DNA of 6,190 nucleotides from Actinomycetota bacterium (GTDB lineage Bacteria; Actinomycetota; Actinomycetes; Actinomycetales; Microbacteriaceae), in the NCBI GenBank assembly GCA_018895315.1, contig JAHIOK010000145.1, forward strand, positions 1 through 6,190. The letters run 5' to 3'. Each line of letters opens with the position of its first letter. Within the stretch, counting starts at the first letter, position 1. A program made the position numbers and the translations under genes. Below, one piece after another: positions 1-5,616 of the stretch. The notes under the pieces are model-generated. The model was not told where the DNA came from. It saw nothing but the letters and a program-made list of their open reading frames with translations, and ran no database searches.

Positions 1-86
1 CCGACTGGTCGGGGCAAGGGCCGCTCGATCTGCCCGGATGCCGCGCCCGCCGCATCGGCGGACGCATCGAGTTCACCGCCCGCTGA
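1..86 (+). CDS. tilS: TilS, tRNA(Ile)-lysidine synthetase, C-terminal end only
   Basis: The frame starting at base 3 is open from the window edge to a TGA at 84-86 and gives 27 residues. They include the stretch DWSGQGPLDLPG followed by a basic segment and GGRIEF. A W-x-GQGP-x-x-LPG pattern ending in a short beta-rich tail is what I know from the C-terminal domain of actinobacterial TilS, which modifies C34 of the AUA-reading tRNA-Ile to lysidine. The call is helped greatly by position, because tilS directly before hpt and ftsH is a widely conserved order. The catalytic N-terminal PP-loop domain lies outside the window, so nothing can be said about activity. Only 20 bases separate its stop from hpt. 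Confidence 0.72.
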   Translation, partial: DWSGQGPLDLPGCRARRIGGRIEFTAR

Positions 87-106
87 GGCTTCTCTAGACT
101 CGATCC
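72..106 (+). promoter_or_regulatory. Putative promoter of hpt, leaderless type
   Basis: A TAGACT hexamer at 95-100 fits the actinobacterial -10 pattern TANNNT. Seventeen bases upstream, at 72-77, is TTCACC, four of six matches to the TTGACA -35 box. The -10 box ends six bases before the ATG at 107, so transcription would start at or next to the start codon. No Shine-Dalgarno sequence lies in the 20 bases between tilS and hpt, which fits a leaderless mRNA. The -35 box lies inside the last codons of tilS. The boxes and spacing are seen; use of the promoter is inferred. Confidence 0.62.
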
Positions 107-658
107 ATGCGCGCGTCTGACATTCCGGGAGAGATCACGACCGTCCTGGTGACGGAGGAGCAGATTCTGCAGAAGCTCGACGAAGTCGCCGCCCAGGTCG
201 CTGTCGACTACGAGGGCAAAGACCTGCTTCTTGTCGGGGTGCTCAAGGGTGCGGTGATGGTCATGGCCGATTTCTCTCGCGCGCTGCCGACACTCGTGCC
301 GATGGACTGGATGGCGGTCTCCTCTTATGGCGCCGGCACGCAGTCCAGCGGAGTGGTGCAGATCCGCAAAGACCTCGACACCGACCTGCACGGAAAGCAC
401 GTGCTGATCGTCGAGGACATCATCGATTCCGGCCTGACGCTGAGTTGGCTACTGAAGAACTTCGCCTCACGCGGGGCGTCCTCGATCGAGGTGTTCGCGC
501 TGCTGCGCAAACCCGAGGCTGCGAAGGTGCAGGTCGACTGCCGATACGTCGGCTTCGACATCCCGAATGAGTTCGTCGTGGGCTACGGCCTCGACTACGC
601 CGAGAAGTACCGCAACCTGCGGGATGTCGCGATTCTCGCTCCGCACGTCTACGCCTGA
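107..658 (+). CDS. hpt: Hypoxanthine phosphoribosyltransferase
   Basis: This 183-residue protein salvages purines by joining hypoxanthine or guanine to PRPP, giving IMP or GMP in the cytoplasm. The PRPP-binding loop is clear: VEDIIDSGLTL at residues 102-112, with the acidic pair E103/D104 and D107 as the expected catalytic aspartate. Other landmarks are LVGVLKGA at 42-49 (K47 in loop I), the flexible-loop SSYG at 72-75, and FDIPNEFVVGYGLDY at 150-164, the purine-binding and C-terminal region. Length is normal for bacterial HPRTs (about 175-190). The ATG at 107 is chosen because the family N-terminus starts close to this point and a leaderless-type promoter sits exactly before it. It lies between tilS and ftsH, a conserved trio in Gram-positive bacteria. 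No defect is visible. Confidence 0.96.
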   Translation: MRASDIPGEITTVLVTEEQILQKLDEVAAQVAVDYEGKDLLLVGVLKGAVMVMADFSRALPTLVPMDWMAVSSYGAGTQSSGVVQIRKDLDTDLHGKHVLIVEDIIDSGLTLSWLLKNFASRGASSIEVFALLRKPEAAKVQVDCRYVGFDIPNEFVVGYGLDYAEKYRNLRDVAILAPHVYA

Positions 659-680
659 GCTCGCCGCTCTCGGCCATCAG

Positions 681-702
681 CCCACGCCTTGTACGCCGTG
701 GG
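681..702 (+). terminator. Weak inverted repeat after hpt, doubtful terminator
   Basis: CCCACG at 681-686 can pair with CGTGGG at 697-702, leaving a ten-base loop. It starts 22 bases after the hpt stop, where a terminator could be expected. There is no T-run after it (the next bases are CGAATGC), so a classical intrinsic terminator is not supported. It may be a pause site, a processing hairpin, or chance. I see no better terminator between hpt and ftsH, so read-through into ftsH is possible. Confidence 0.2.
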
Positions 703-735
703 CGAATGCACAGAATCGGCATAGCCAGGCCGCGT

Positions 736-741
736 TACCCT
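736..741 (+). promoter_or_regulatory. Possible -10 box of an ftsH promoter
   Basis: TACCCT matches TANNNT and lies 58 bases before the ftsH ATG. That would give a 5' leader of roughly 50 bases that includes the Shine-Dalgarno and hairpin described next. I find no convincing -35 box at 16-19 bases upstream, so this could be an activator-dependent promoter or a chance match. The 141-base gap before ftsH is the only place in the window with room for separate control of ftsH. Confidence 0.33.
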
Positions 742-773
742 GAGTACACCGTCCGCGCAAGCGGATCGCCGAC

Positions 774-799
774 GAAAGGGCACGGGCCTGGCCCGCAGC
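774..799 (+). promoter_or_regulatory. Distant Shine-Dalgarno with bridging hairpin before ftsH
   Basis: GAAAGG at 774-779 is complementary to the 3' end of 16S rRNA, but its G-run ends 19 bases before the ATG at 800, much farther than the usual 5-9. The gap contains a perfect inverted repeat, CGGGC at 783-787 and GCCCG at 791-795, with a three-base loop CTG. Folding this stem would leave two plus four unpaired bases, an effective spacing of about six. No other Shine-Dalgarno is closer, and no ATG, GTG or TTG lies in frame between the site and 800. The pairing is seen in the sequence; its role is inferred. Confidence 0.5.
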
Positions 800-2803
800 A
801 TGGACTTCAAGAAGATCACCCGCAACCCGCTCATCTATGTGCTGCTGATCGGGATCTTCCTCATCGTGGGCTTTTCGCTCATCTCCAGCCTCGGTGGGGC
901 GAAGCAGATCACGACCCAGCAGGGTCTCGAGCTGCTCAAGGGCGGCACCGTGAGCAAGGTGGTCAACACCGACGGTGACCAGCGCGTCGACATGACGCTG
1001 TCTACGCCCTACGACGGTGCCCGCGACGTGCAGTTCTACTACGTCGGCGCCCGCGCGAACGAGGTCGTCACGGCGATCAGCGCGGCCAACCCGACCGACG
1101 GATACAACGACGCCGTTCCCCGTGCGTCGTGGTTCGACGGGTTCATCTCGCTCATCATTCCGATCCTCCTGCTCGGCCTGCTGTTCTGGTTCCTGATGTC
1201 GAGCGCCCAGGGCGGCGGCAGCAAGGTCATGCAGTTCGGCAAGTCCCGCGCCAAGCTCGTCTCGAAGGAGAGCCCGACCGTCACGTTCACCGACGTCGCC
1301 GGCGCCGACGAGGCGATCGAGGAGATGCAGGAGATCAAGGACTTCCTGAAGGACCCCGCTCGGTTCCAGGCCGTGGGCGCCCGCATCCCGAAGGGCGTGC
1401 TGCTGTACGGCCCTCCAGGAACCGGCAAGACCCTCCTTGCCCGCGCTGTCGCAGGCGAGGCGGGCGTGCCGTTCTACTCGATCTCGGGTTCGGACTTCGT
1501 CGAGATGTTCGTCGGTGTCGGCGCTTCCCGTGTGCGCGACCTCTTCAACCAGGCCAAAGAGTCCAGCCCCGCGATCATCTTCATCGACGAGATCGACGCG
1601 GTCGGTCGACACCGCGGCGCCGGAATGGGCGGCGGCCACGACGAGCGCGAGCAGACCCTCAACCAGATGCTGGTCGAGATGGACGGCTTCGACCCCAAGG
1701 TCAACGTGATCGTGATCGCGGCGACCAACCGCCCCGACATCCTCGACCCCGCTCTGCTGCGTCCGGGCCGGTTCGACCGTCAGATCGGCGTGGACGCCCC
1801 CGACTTCCAGGGTCGCAAGAAGATCCTCGAGGTGCACGGCCGCGGCAAGCCCCTCGCCGACAACGTCGATCTCGAAGTCGTCGCGCGCAAGACCCCCGGA
1901 TTCACCGGAGCAGACCTTGCCAACGTGCTCAACGAGGCCGCGCTGCTCACCGCCCGCTCGAACGCGCAGCTCATCGACAACCGCGCGCTCGACGAGGCCA
2001 TCGACCGCGTCATCGGCGGACCCCAGCGCCGCACCCGCGTCATGAAAGACAAGGAACGCCTGATCACGGCCTACCACGAGGGCGGGCACGCGCTCGCGGC
2101 CGCGGCGATGAATCACACCGATCCGGTGACCAAGGTCACGATCCTGCCCCGCGGGAAGGCGCTCGGCTACACGATGGTGCTGCCCCTCGATGACAAGTAC
2201 TCCATCACCCGCAACGAGCTCCAGGACCAGCTGACCTATGCCATGGGTGGGCGCGTCGCCGAGGAGATCGTCTTCCACGACCCCACGACGGGTGCCTCGA
2301 ACGACATCGAGAAGGCGACCAACATCGCCCGCAAGATGGTCACCGAATACGGAATGACGATGGATGTAGGGCCGATCAAGCTCGGCGCCGCCTCGGGTGA
2401 GGTCTTCATGGGCCGCGACATGGGCCATGGCCGCGAGTACTCCGAGACTGTCGCCGAACGCATCGACAAGCAGGTGCGCGAGCTCATCGAGCAGGCGCAC
2501 AACGAGGCGTACCAGGTCATCAATGACAACCGCGACATCCTCGACAAGCTCGCGCTCGAACTTCTCGAGAAGGAGACTCTCGACCACCTCGAGCTCGCCG
2601 ACCTCTTCACCGACATCAAGCGCCTGCCGCCCCGCCCGCAGTGGCTCTCGAGCAGCGAGCGTCCCGTGTCGGTGCAGCCCCCCGTCGACGTTCCGCGTCG
2701 CTCGGCGCCGGTCGGAGTTGCGGCGTCCACGGAGGCCGACACCGCCGTGGAGAAGGCCCCGCGTCGTCGCCCCTCTGGTCAGGCGCGCCCCGCGACCGCG
2801 TAG
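800..2803 (+). CDS. ftsH: ATP-dependent zinc metalloprotease FtsH
   Basis: This 667-residue membrane protease uses ATP to pull out and degrade misfolded membrane proteins and short-lived soluble ones. It works as a hexamer with its catalytic part in the cytoplasm. In order: membrane helix 1 (about 10-31), an extracytoplasmic domain (about 32-110), helix 2 (about 112-134), then the AAA+ domain with Walker A GPPGTGKT (204-211), pore loop MFVG (236-239), Walker B IIFIDE (259-264), and second region of homology with arginine fingers R321 and R324 in LLRPGRFDR. The M41 peptidase follows with zinc motif HEGGH (426-430) and third ligand D502 in ASNDIEKAT. The last 59 residues or so are rich in Pro, Ala and Arg and probably disordered, as is common in actinobacterial FtsH. 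All key residues are present. The start is the first ATG in frame and gives a short N-terminus before helix 1. Confidence 0.97.
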   Translation: MDFKKITRNPLIYVLLIGIFLIVGFSLISSLGGAKQITTQQGLELLKGGTVSKVVNTDGDQRVDMTLSTPYDGARDVQFYYVGARANEVVTAISAANPTDGYNDAVPRASWFDGFISLIIPILLLGLLFWFLMSSAQGGGSKVMQFGKSRAKLVSKESPTVTFTDVAGADEAIEEMQEIKDFLKDPARFQAVGARIPKGVLLYGPPGTGKTLLARAVAGEAGVPFYSISGSDFVEMFVGVGASRVRDLFNQAKESSPAIIFIDEIDAVGRHRGAGMGGGHDEREQTLNQMLVEMDGFDPKVNVIVIAATNRPDILDPALLRPGRFDRQIGVDAPDFQGRKKILEVHGRGKPLADNVDLEVVARKTPGFTGADLANVLNEAALLTARSNAQLIDNRALDEAIDRVIGGPQRRTRVMKDKERLITAYHEGGHALAAAAMNHTDPVTKVTILPRGKALGYTMVLPLDDKYSITRNELQDQLTYAMGGRVAEEIVFHDPTTGASNDIEKATNIARKMVTEYGMTMDVGPIKLGAASGEVFMGRDMGHGREYSETVAERIDKQVRELIEQAHNEAYQVINDNRDILDKLALELLEKETLDHLELADLFTDIKRLPPRPQWLSSSERPVSVQPPVDVPRRSAPVGVAASTEADTAVEKAPRRRPSGQARPATA

Positions 2804-2812
2804 GCTCGGCCC
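2801..2812 (+). promoter_or_regulatory. Putative leaderless promoter of folE, sharing the ftsH stop codon
   Basis: TAGGCT at 2801-2806 fits TANNNT and begins with the TAG stop of ftsH. It is followed by six bases and then the GTG start of folE at 2813, the same -10-to-start spacing as at hpt. No Shine-Dalgarno lies between 2790 and 2812, so a leaderless folE transcript is the simplest reading of this start. The -35 region is weak: TGGTCA at 2776-2781 has four of six matches but at a long 19-base spacing. Read-through from ftsH could also supply folE. Confidence 0.5.
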
Positions 2813-3403
2813 GTGGCCGTAGACCGTGAGCGCATCTCTGCGCTGGTGCTCGAGTTGCTCGAGGCGATCGGGGAGGATCCCGACCGCCCGGGCCTGCGGT
2901 TGACCCCGCAGCGCGTTGCCGACTCCTACGCGGAGTTCTACGCCGGGATCGATCAGGATCCCGCAGCCCCGCTCGCGCACACCATCAGCGTCTCGCGGGG
3001 TCCCGCCCCCGACACGCTGCCCTCCGGGGCGGTGATGCTGCGCGACATCCACTTCCGGTCGGTGTGCGAGCACCACCTGCTGCTGTTCCGCGGCAAGGCG
3101 CACATCGCGTACCTGCCGGGAGAGAAGGTCGTCGGTCTCGGCGCGTTGCCGAAGGTGGTCGACATCCTCGCCGCGCGCCCGCAGGTGCAGGAACGGCTCG
3201 GCGAGCAGATCGCCGACACGATCGACGGCGCCCTCGACCCGCGCGGCGTGCTCGTGGTGCTCGAGGCCAGCCACGGCTGCGTCACGATGCGCGGGGAGCG
3301 CCAACGCGAGGCATCGACCGTGACGATCGCCGCCCGCGGCGAACTCTCCGAACCGGCCGCTCGCGCCGAGCTGATCGCACTGCTGGCGACGGGCCGCGAA
3401 TGA
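2813..3403 (+). CDS. folE: GTP cyclohydrolase I (type IA)
   Basis: This enzyme opens the imidazole ring of GTP and recloses it as 7,8-dihydroneopterin triphosphate, the first step of folate synthesis. The 196-residue product has a short N-terminal helical part with DPDRPGLRLTPQRV (22-35), then the conserved core. The zinc ligands are C85 and H88 in SVCEHHLL and C156 in ASHGCVTMRG. Further landmarks are GKAHIAYLP (94-102), VVGLGALPKVVD (106-117, the usual VGLSKLAR segment) and ARPQVQERLGEQIA (121-134). The segment after CEHHLL reads LF rather than the common PF (L91). Length is normal for the family. The GTG start is nine bases after the ftsH stop; earlier starts would overlap ftsH without a ribosome-binding site. 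The stop overlaps the folP start as ATGA. Confidence 0.96.
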   Translation: MAVDRERISALVLELLEAIGEDPDRPGLRLTPQRVADSYAEFYAGIDQDPAAPLAHTISVSRGPAPDTLPSGAVMLRDIHFRSVCEHHLLLFRGKAHIAYLPGEKVVGLGALPKVVDILAARPQVQERLGEQIADTIDGALDPRGVLVVLEASHGCVTMRGERQREASTVTIAARGELSEPAARAELIALLATGRE

Positions 3404-4212
3404 GCTGCCGCATCATGGGCATCGTCAACGTCACGCCCGATTCGTTCAGCGACGGGGGACGCTACCTCCATCACGAGGCGGCGATCGCGCACGGACTGCG
3501 GCTGCGCGCCGACGGCGCCGACATCCTCGACATCGGCGGAGAGTCGACCCGTCCGGGTGCCGATCGCGTGGATCCCTCCGTCGAGGCGGACCGCGTCGTG
3601 CCGGTGATCCGTGCCCTCGTCGCTGCCGGTGCCCCCGTCAGCATCGACACCATGAACGCGTCGACCGCGCTCGCCGCGGTGGCTGCCGGAGCCCGCATCG
3701 TGAACGACGTATCGGGCGGGCTCGCCGACCCCGACATGCTGCCCGCCGTCGCCTCCACCGGCGCGGACGTCGTGCTCGGGCACTGGCGCGGGCCGTCGGC
3801 CGACATGTACGCGCACGCCGAGTACGGCGATGTGACCCGTGATGTCATGGCCGAGCTGCTCGCCCGCGTCGAGGCCGCAGGGTCTGCCGGCATCCCGCCC
3901 GCTCGGCTGCTGATCGATCCGGGCATCGGGTTCGGCAAGAAGGGCACCCAGAACTGGGAGCTTCTGCGCGGACTGCCGCAGCTCGCCGGCCGCGGCACGC
4001 GCGTGCTCGTGGGTGCGAGCCGCAAGAGATTCCTCGCCGACGCGCTGGGCGCCGATGCCTCGGACGAGCGACGGGATGCCGCAACCGCCGTCACGAGCGT
4101 GCTCGCCGCGCGCGCCGGGGCGTGGGGCGTGCGGGTGCATGATGTCGCTGCGACGCTCGATGCACTGCGGATTGCGTCGCTGTGGGACGGTGGGGGGCGA
4201 TGGAGTACCTAG
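3400..4212 (+). CDS. folP: Dihydropteroate synthase
   Basis: FolP joins hydroxymethyl-dihydropterin pyrophosphate to p-aminobenzoate; it is the target of sulfonamides. The 270-residue TIM-barrel protein shows MGIVNVTPDSFSDGG (6-20), DIGGESTRPGA (44-54), SIDT (81-84), VNDVSGG (101-107), GHWRG (127-131), LIDPGIGFGKK (171-181), VGASRKRFL (204-212) and GVRVHDV (243-249). Expected pterin-pocket residues D83, N102, D173, F178, K209 and R245 are all present. G127 stands where many family members have Met (MH-x-R). The ATG at 3400 overlaps the folE stop (ATGA), and an in-frame ATG at 3415 would cut off the strand leading into the first loop. No strong Shine-Dalgarno is visible, so translation is probably coupled to folE. 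The last 13 bases overlap folB. Confidence 0.96.
   Translation: MSCRIMGIVNVTPDSFSDGGRYLHHEAAIAHGLRLRADGADILDIGGESTRPGADRVDPSVEADRVVPVIRALVAAGAPVSIDTMNASTALAAVAAGARIVNDVSGGLADPDMLPAVASTGADVVLGHWRGPSADMYAHAEYGDVTRDVMAELLARVEAAGSAGIPPARLLIDPGIGFGKKGTQNWELLRGLPQLAGRGTRVLVGASRKRFLADALGADASDERRDAATAVTSVLAARAGAWGVRVHDVAATLDALRIASLWDGGGRWST
4189..4197 (+). promoter_or_regulatory. G-rich ribosome-binding region of folB
   Basis: GGTGGGGGG lies directly before the ATG at 4200, with two bases between the G-run and the start. It is the only purine-rich stretch available for folB. The run of six G is inside the last codons of folP. It is not a textbook GGAGG, and the spacing is short if the 3' Gs are used, so reinitiation by ribosomes finishing folP probably contributes. 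Confidence 0.4.
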
Positions 4213-4589
4213 ACAAGATCACGGTCACCGGAATCCGGGCCTTCGGCTATCACGGGGTCTACGACGACGAGCGCCGCAACGGCCAGGAGTTCATCGTCGA
4301 CGTCGTGCTCCTCCTCGACACGAGGGCCGCGGCCGCCTCCGACGAGGTCACCGACACCGTGCACTACGGCGAGGTCGCCGAGCAGATCGTCCGGATCGTC
4401 GAAGGAGAACCGGTCAACCTGCTCGAGAAGCTCGCGGCGCGCATCGCCGACGACATGCTGGCCCTCCCCGCGGTGCGCACGGTCATCGTGACGGTGCACA
4501 AGCCGGCCGCTCCCATTCCGGTGCCCTTCGGTGACGTATCGGTGACGATCCGCCGCAACGCGCCCGTCGCCGTCGAGAAGGCCCCGTGA
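4200..4589 (+). CDS. folB: Dihydroneopterin aldolase
   Basis: FolB cleaves 7,8-dihydroneopterin to 6-hydroxymethyl-dihydropterin and glycolaldehyde, between FolE and FolK in the pathway. The 129-residue protein has the family features in order: a first strand, FGYHGVYDDER (15-25), NGQEF (27-31), DTVHYGEV (52-59), VNLLEKLAARIAD (72-84) and HKPAAPIP (100-107). By comparison with the Staphylococcus aureus enzyme, E24, Y56, E76 and K101 correspond to the substrate-binding and catalytic E22, Y54, E74 and K100. The ATG at 4200 places the first strand where the family expects it. An in-frame GTG at 4182 would add six residues and has no ribosome-binding site. The gene overlaps folP by 13 bases and ends in a TGATG shared with folK. 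Confidence 0.95.
   Translation: MEYLDKITVTGIRAFGYHGVYDDERRNGQEFIVDVVLLLDTRAAAASDEVTDTVHYGEVAEQIVRIVEGEPVNLLEKLAARIADDMLALPAVRTVIVTVHKPAAPIPVPFGDVSVTIRRNAPVAVEKAP
4575..4581 (+). promoter_or_regulatory. Ribosome-binding site deciding the folK start
   Basis: GAGAAGG, within the last codons of folB, is the only Shine-Dalgarno-like stretch here. It leaves seven bases to the ATG at 4589 but only four to the in-frame GTG at 4586. Spacing favours ATG at 4589, although the GTG would create a GTGA overlap and cannot be excluded; the difference is one residue. Confidence 0.5.
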
Positions 4590-5128
4590 TGGACCGCCGA
4601 CTCGCGCAGGGCTTTTCGGCCGATGTAGTCCCTGTCGTCGCTGCGCCGGTGGTTGCCGTCGTCGCGCTCGGCGCCAACCTCGGCGACCGCGCCGCCACCC
4701 TCGACGGGGCCGTGCGTGAACTGCGCCGGCTGCCGCTGGTCGACGATGTCCGAGTTGCCGAGCCGGTCGAGTCCGTCGCGGTGAAGCCCGACGGACCGGA
4801 TGCCGCCGCCCCGGCCTACCTCAACTCCGTCGCGCTCGTGACGACGCGGCTCGCTCCGTCGGTGCTCCTCGACTACCTCCACGCCATCGAGGCGCGGCAC
4901 GGGCGGGAGCGTCGCGAGCGGTGGGGCGACCGCACGCTCGACCTCGACCTCGTGGCCTACGCCGATGTGCGTAGCGCCGACCCGACGCTTCTGCTGCCGC
5001 ATCCCCGCGCCGCCGAGCGCGACTTCGTGCTCGCGCCCTGGCTGAGCCTCGACCCCGATGCCGAGCTGCCGGGCGCAGGACGGGTCGACGTGCTTCTGGC
5101 CGAACTCAGCGACGGCGGTGCGCGATGA
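4589..5128 (+). CDS. folK: 6-hydroxymethyl-7,8-dihydropterin pyrophosphokinase (HPPK)
   Basis: FolK transfers pyrophosphate from ATP to 6-hydroxymethyl-dihydropterin, making the FolP substrate. In the 179-residue product the core begins at VVALGANLGDR (24-34). It continues with AYLNSVALV (76-84), where the family has a pterin-binding Y-x-N motif, then RERRERWGDRTLDLDLV (106-122), in which D118 and D120 are the expected magnesium ligands, and HPRAAERDFVLAPW further on. About 22 residues precede the first core strand; E. coli HPPK has almost none. This extension is rich in Val, Ala and Pro and may be a clade-specific tail. The stop overlaps the DUF3180 start as ATGA. Fungal genes fuse FolB, FolK and FolP, whereas here they stay separate but overlapping. 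Confidence 0.95.
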   Translation: MDRRLAQGFSADVVPVVAAPVVAVVALGANLGDRAATLDGAVRELRRLPLVDDVRVAEPVESVAVKPDGPDAAAPAYLNSVALVTTRLAPSVLLDYLHAIEARHGRERRERWGDRTLDLDLVAYADVRSADPTLLLPHPRAAERDFVLAPWLSLDPDAELPGAGRVDVLLAELSDGGAR

Positions 5129-5616
5129 AGCGCACGGGAGCCGGCATCCTCATGGTCGCTGCGGTGCTGGGCGTGGGCGTGGGCTTCCTCACCGACCAGC
5201 TGCTCACCGGGGCGGGGCGCCCGACGTTCACCCCGGCGGTGACCCTGCCGATCCTGCTCGTCTTGCTCGGTGCACTCGTCATCGCCCTGGCCATCCCCAT
5301 CCGCCGCGCGACCCGCGGCACGGTCACAGCGCCCGTCAACCCTTTCCGTGCGCTGCGCGTGGCGATGCTGGCCAAGGCGTCGAGCATCGTCGGGGCGGCT
5401 CTCGGCGGCTTCGGTCTCGGACTCGCGCTCTATCTCGCCACCCGAGCAGTCAGCCCCTCGTTAGGCTCGTGGGGCGCGATCATCGCGACAGCGGTGTGCG
5501 GGGCGATCCTCGTCGCCGCAGGCCTCGTCGCCGAACACCTCTGCACGATCCGGAAGGACGATGATGACCAGCATCCCGGATCCGATGATCCCGGACTCCG
5601 CGCCCACGACCACTGA
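5125..5616 (+). CDS. DUF3180 family membrane protein
   Basis: This 163-residue protein resembles the actinobacterial DUF3180 family, known from its place after folK (the Rv3605c position in Mycobacterium tuberculosis). Its function is unknown. Four hydrophobic helices are visible at about 7-25, 37-58, 84-106 and 116-137. Between helices 2 and 3 is a basic loop with IPIRRATRG and VNPFRALRVAMLAKA, and after helix 4 the sequence AEHLCTIRK, close to the E-x-x-C pattern I associate with the family. By the positive-inside rule the basic middle loop and both ends should face the cytoplasm. The acidic, histidine-rich tail (about 145-163) is translated from bases that also encode the next gene in another frame and looks non-conserved. 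L113 uses TTA, the only leucine TTA I found in the window. The start follows from the ATGA overlap with folK. Confidence 0.87.
   Translation: MKRTGAGILMVAAVLGVGVGFLTDQLLTGAGRPTFTPAVTLPILLVLLGALVIALAIPIRRATRGTVTAPVNPFRALRVAMLAKASSIVGAALGGFGLGLALYLATRAVSPSLGSWGAIIATAVCGAILVAAGLVAEHLCTIRKDDDDQHPGSDDPGLRAHDH
5552..5558 (+). promoter_or_regulatory. Ribosome-binding site for the PH-domain gene
   Basis: GGAAGGA lies within DUF3180. It leaves five bases to the ATG at 5564 but only two to the adjacent in-frame ATG at 5561, so 5564 is the better start. A second candidate, GGAGG at 5623-5627, stands five bases before an in-frame GTG at 5633 and could drive a shorter product; see the PH-domain gene entry and the findings. 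Confidence 0.5.

Noticed and set aside
681..702. Strong intrinsic terminator between hpt and ftsH
   Set aside because: Only a six-base-pair stem with a ten-base loop and no T-run; kept as a low-confidence hairpin only.
2075..2089. HEGGH instead of the common HEAGH in FtsH as a possible defect
   Set aside because: The M41 motif is HExxH; both His and the Glu are intact and Gly for Ala at a variable position is not expected to affect zinc binding.
1129..2193. A 354-codon + strand frame inside ftsH
   Set aside because: Extremely Arg/Pro-rich out-of-frame translation of ftsH with no domain; the FtsH frame is beyond doubt.
677..3304. A very long open frame on the - strand (875 codons) opposite ftsH and folE
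   Set aside because: The opposite strand holds clear FtsH and FolE with all catalytic motifs. Third-position G/C bias removes stop codons from the antisense frame. Its product is a repetitive Val/Asp/Gly/Arg/His-rich sequence with no recognisable domain.
2953..4140. Another long - strand frame opposite folE and folP
   Set aside because: Same cause: a shadow of high-GC coding sequence, with a low-complexity His/Arg/Gly-rich translation and no supporting start signals.
4182..4184. In-frame GTG as an earlier folB start
   Set aside because: It adds only MGRWGA, has no ribosome-binding site, and lengthens the N-terminus beyond the usual family start; the ATG at 4200 fits better.
2744..4586. Near-identical 18-base words at 2744-2761 (ftsH tail) and 4569-4586 (folB end), both encoding AVEKAP
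   Set aside because: One mismatch in 18 bases, but given strong codon bias and many possible pairs in 6 kb this can be chance. No other features are shared, so it is not called a repeat.
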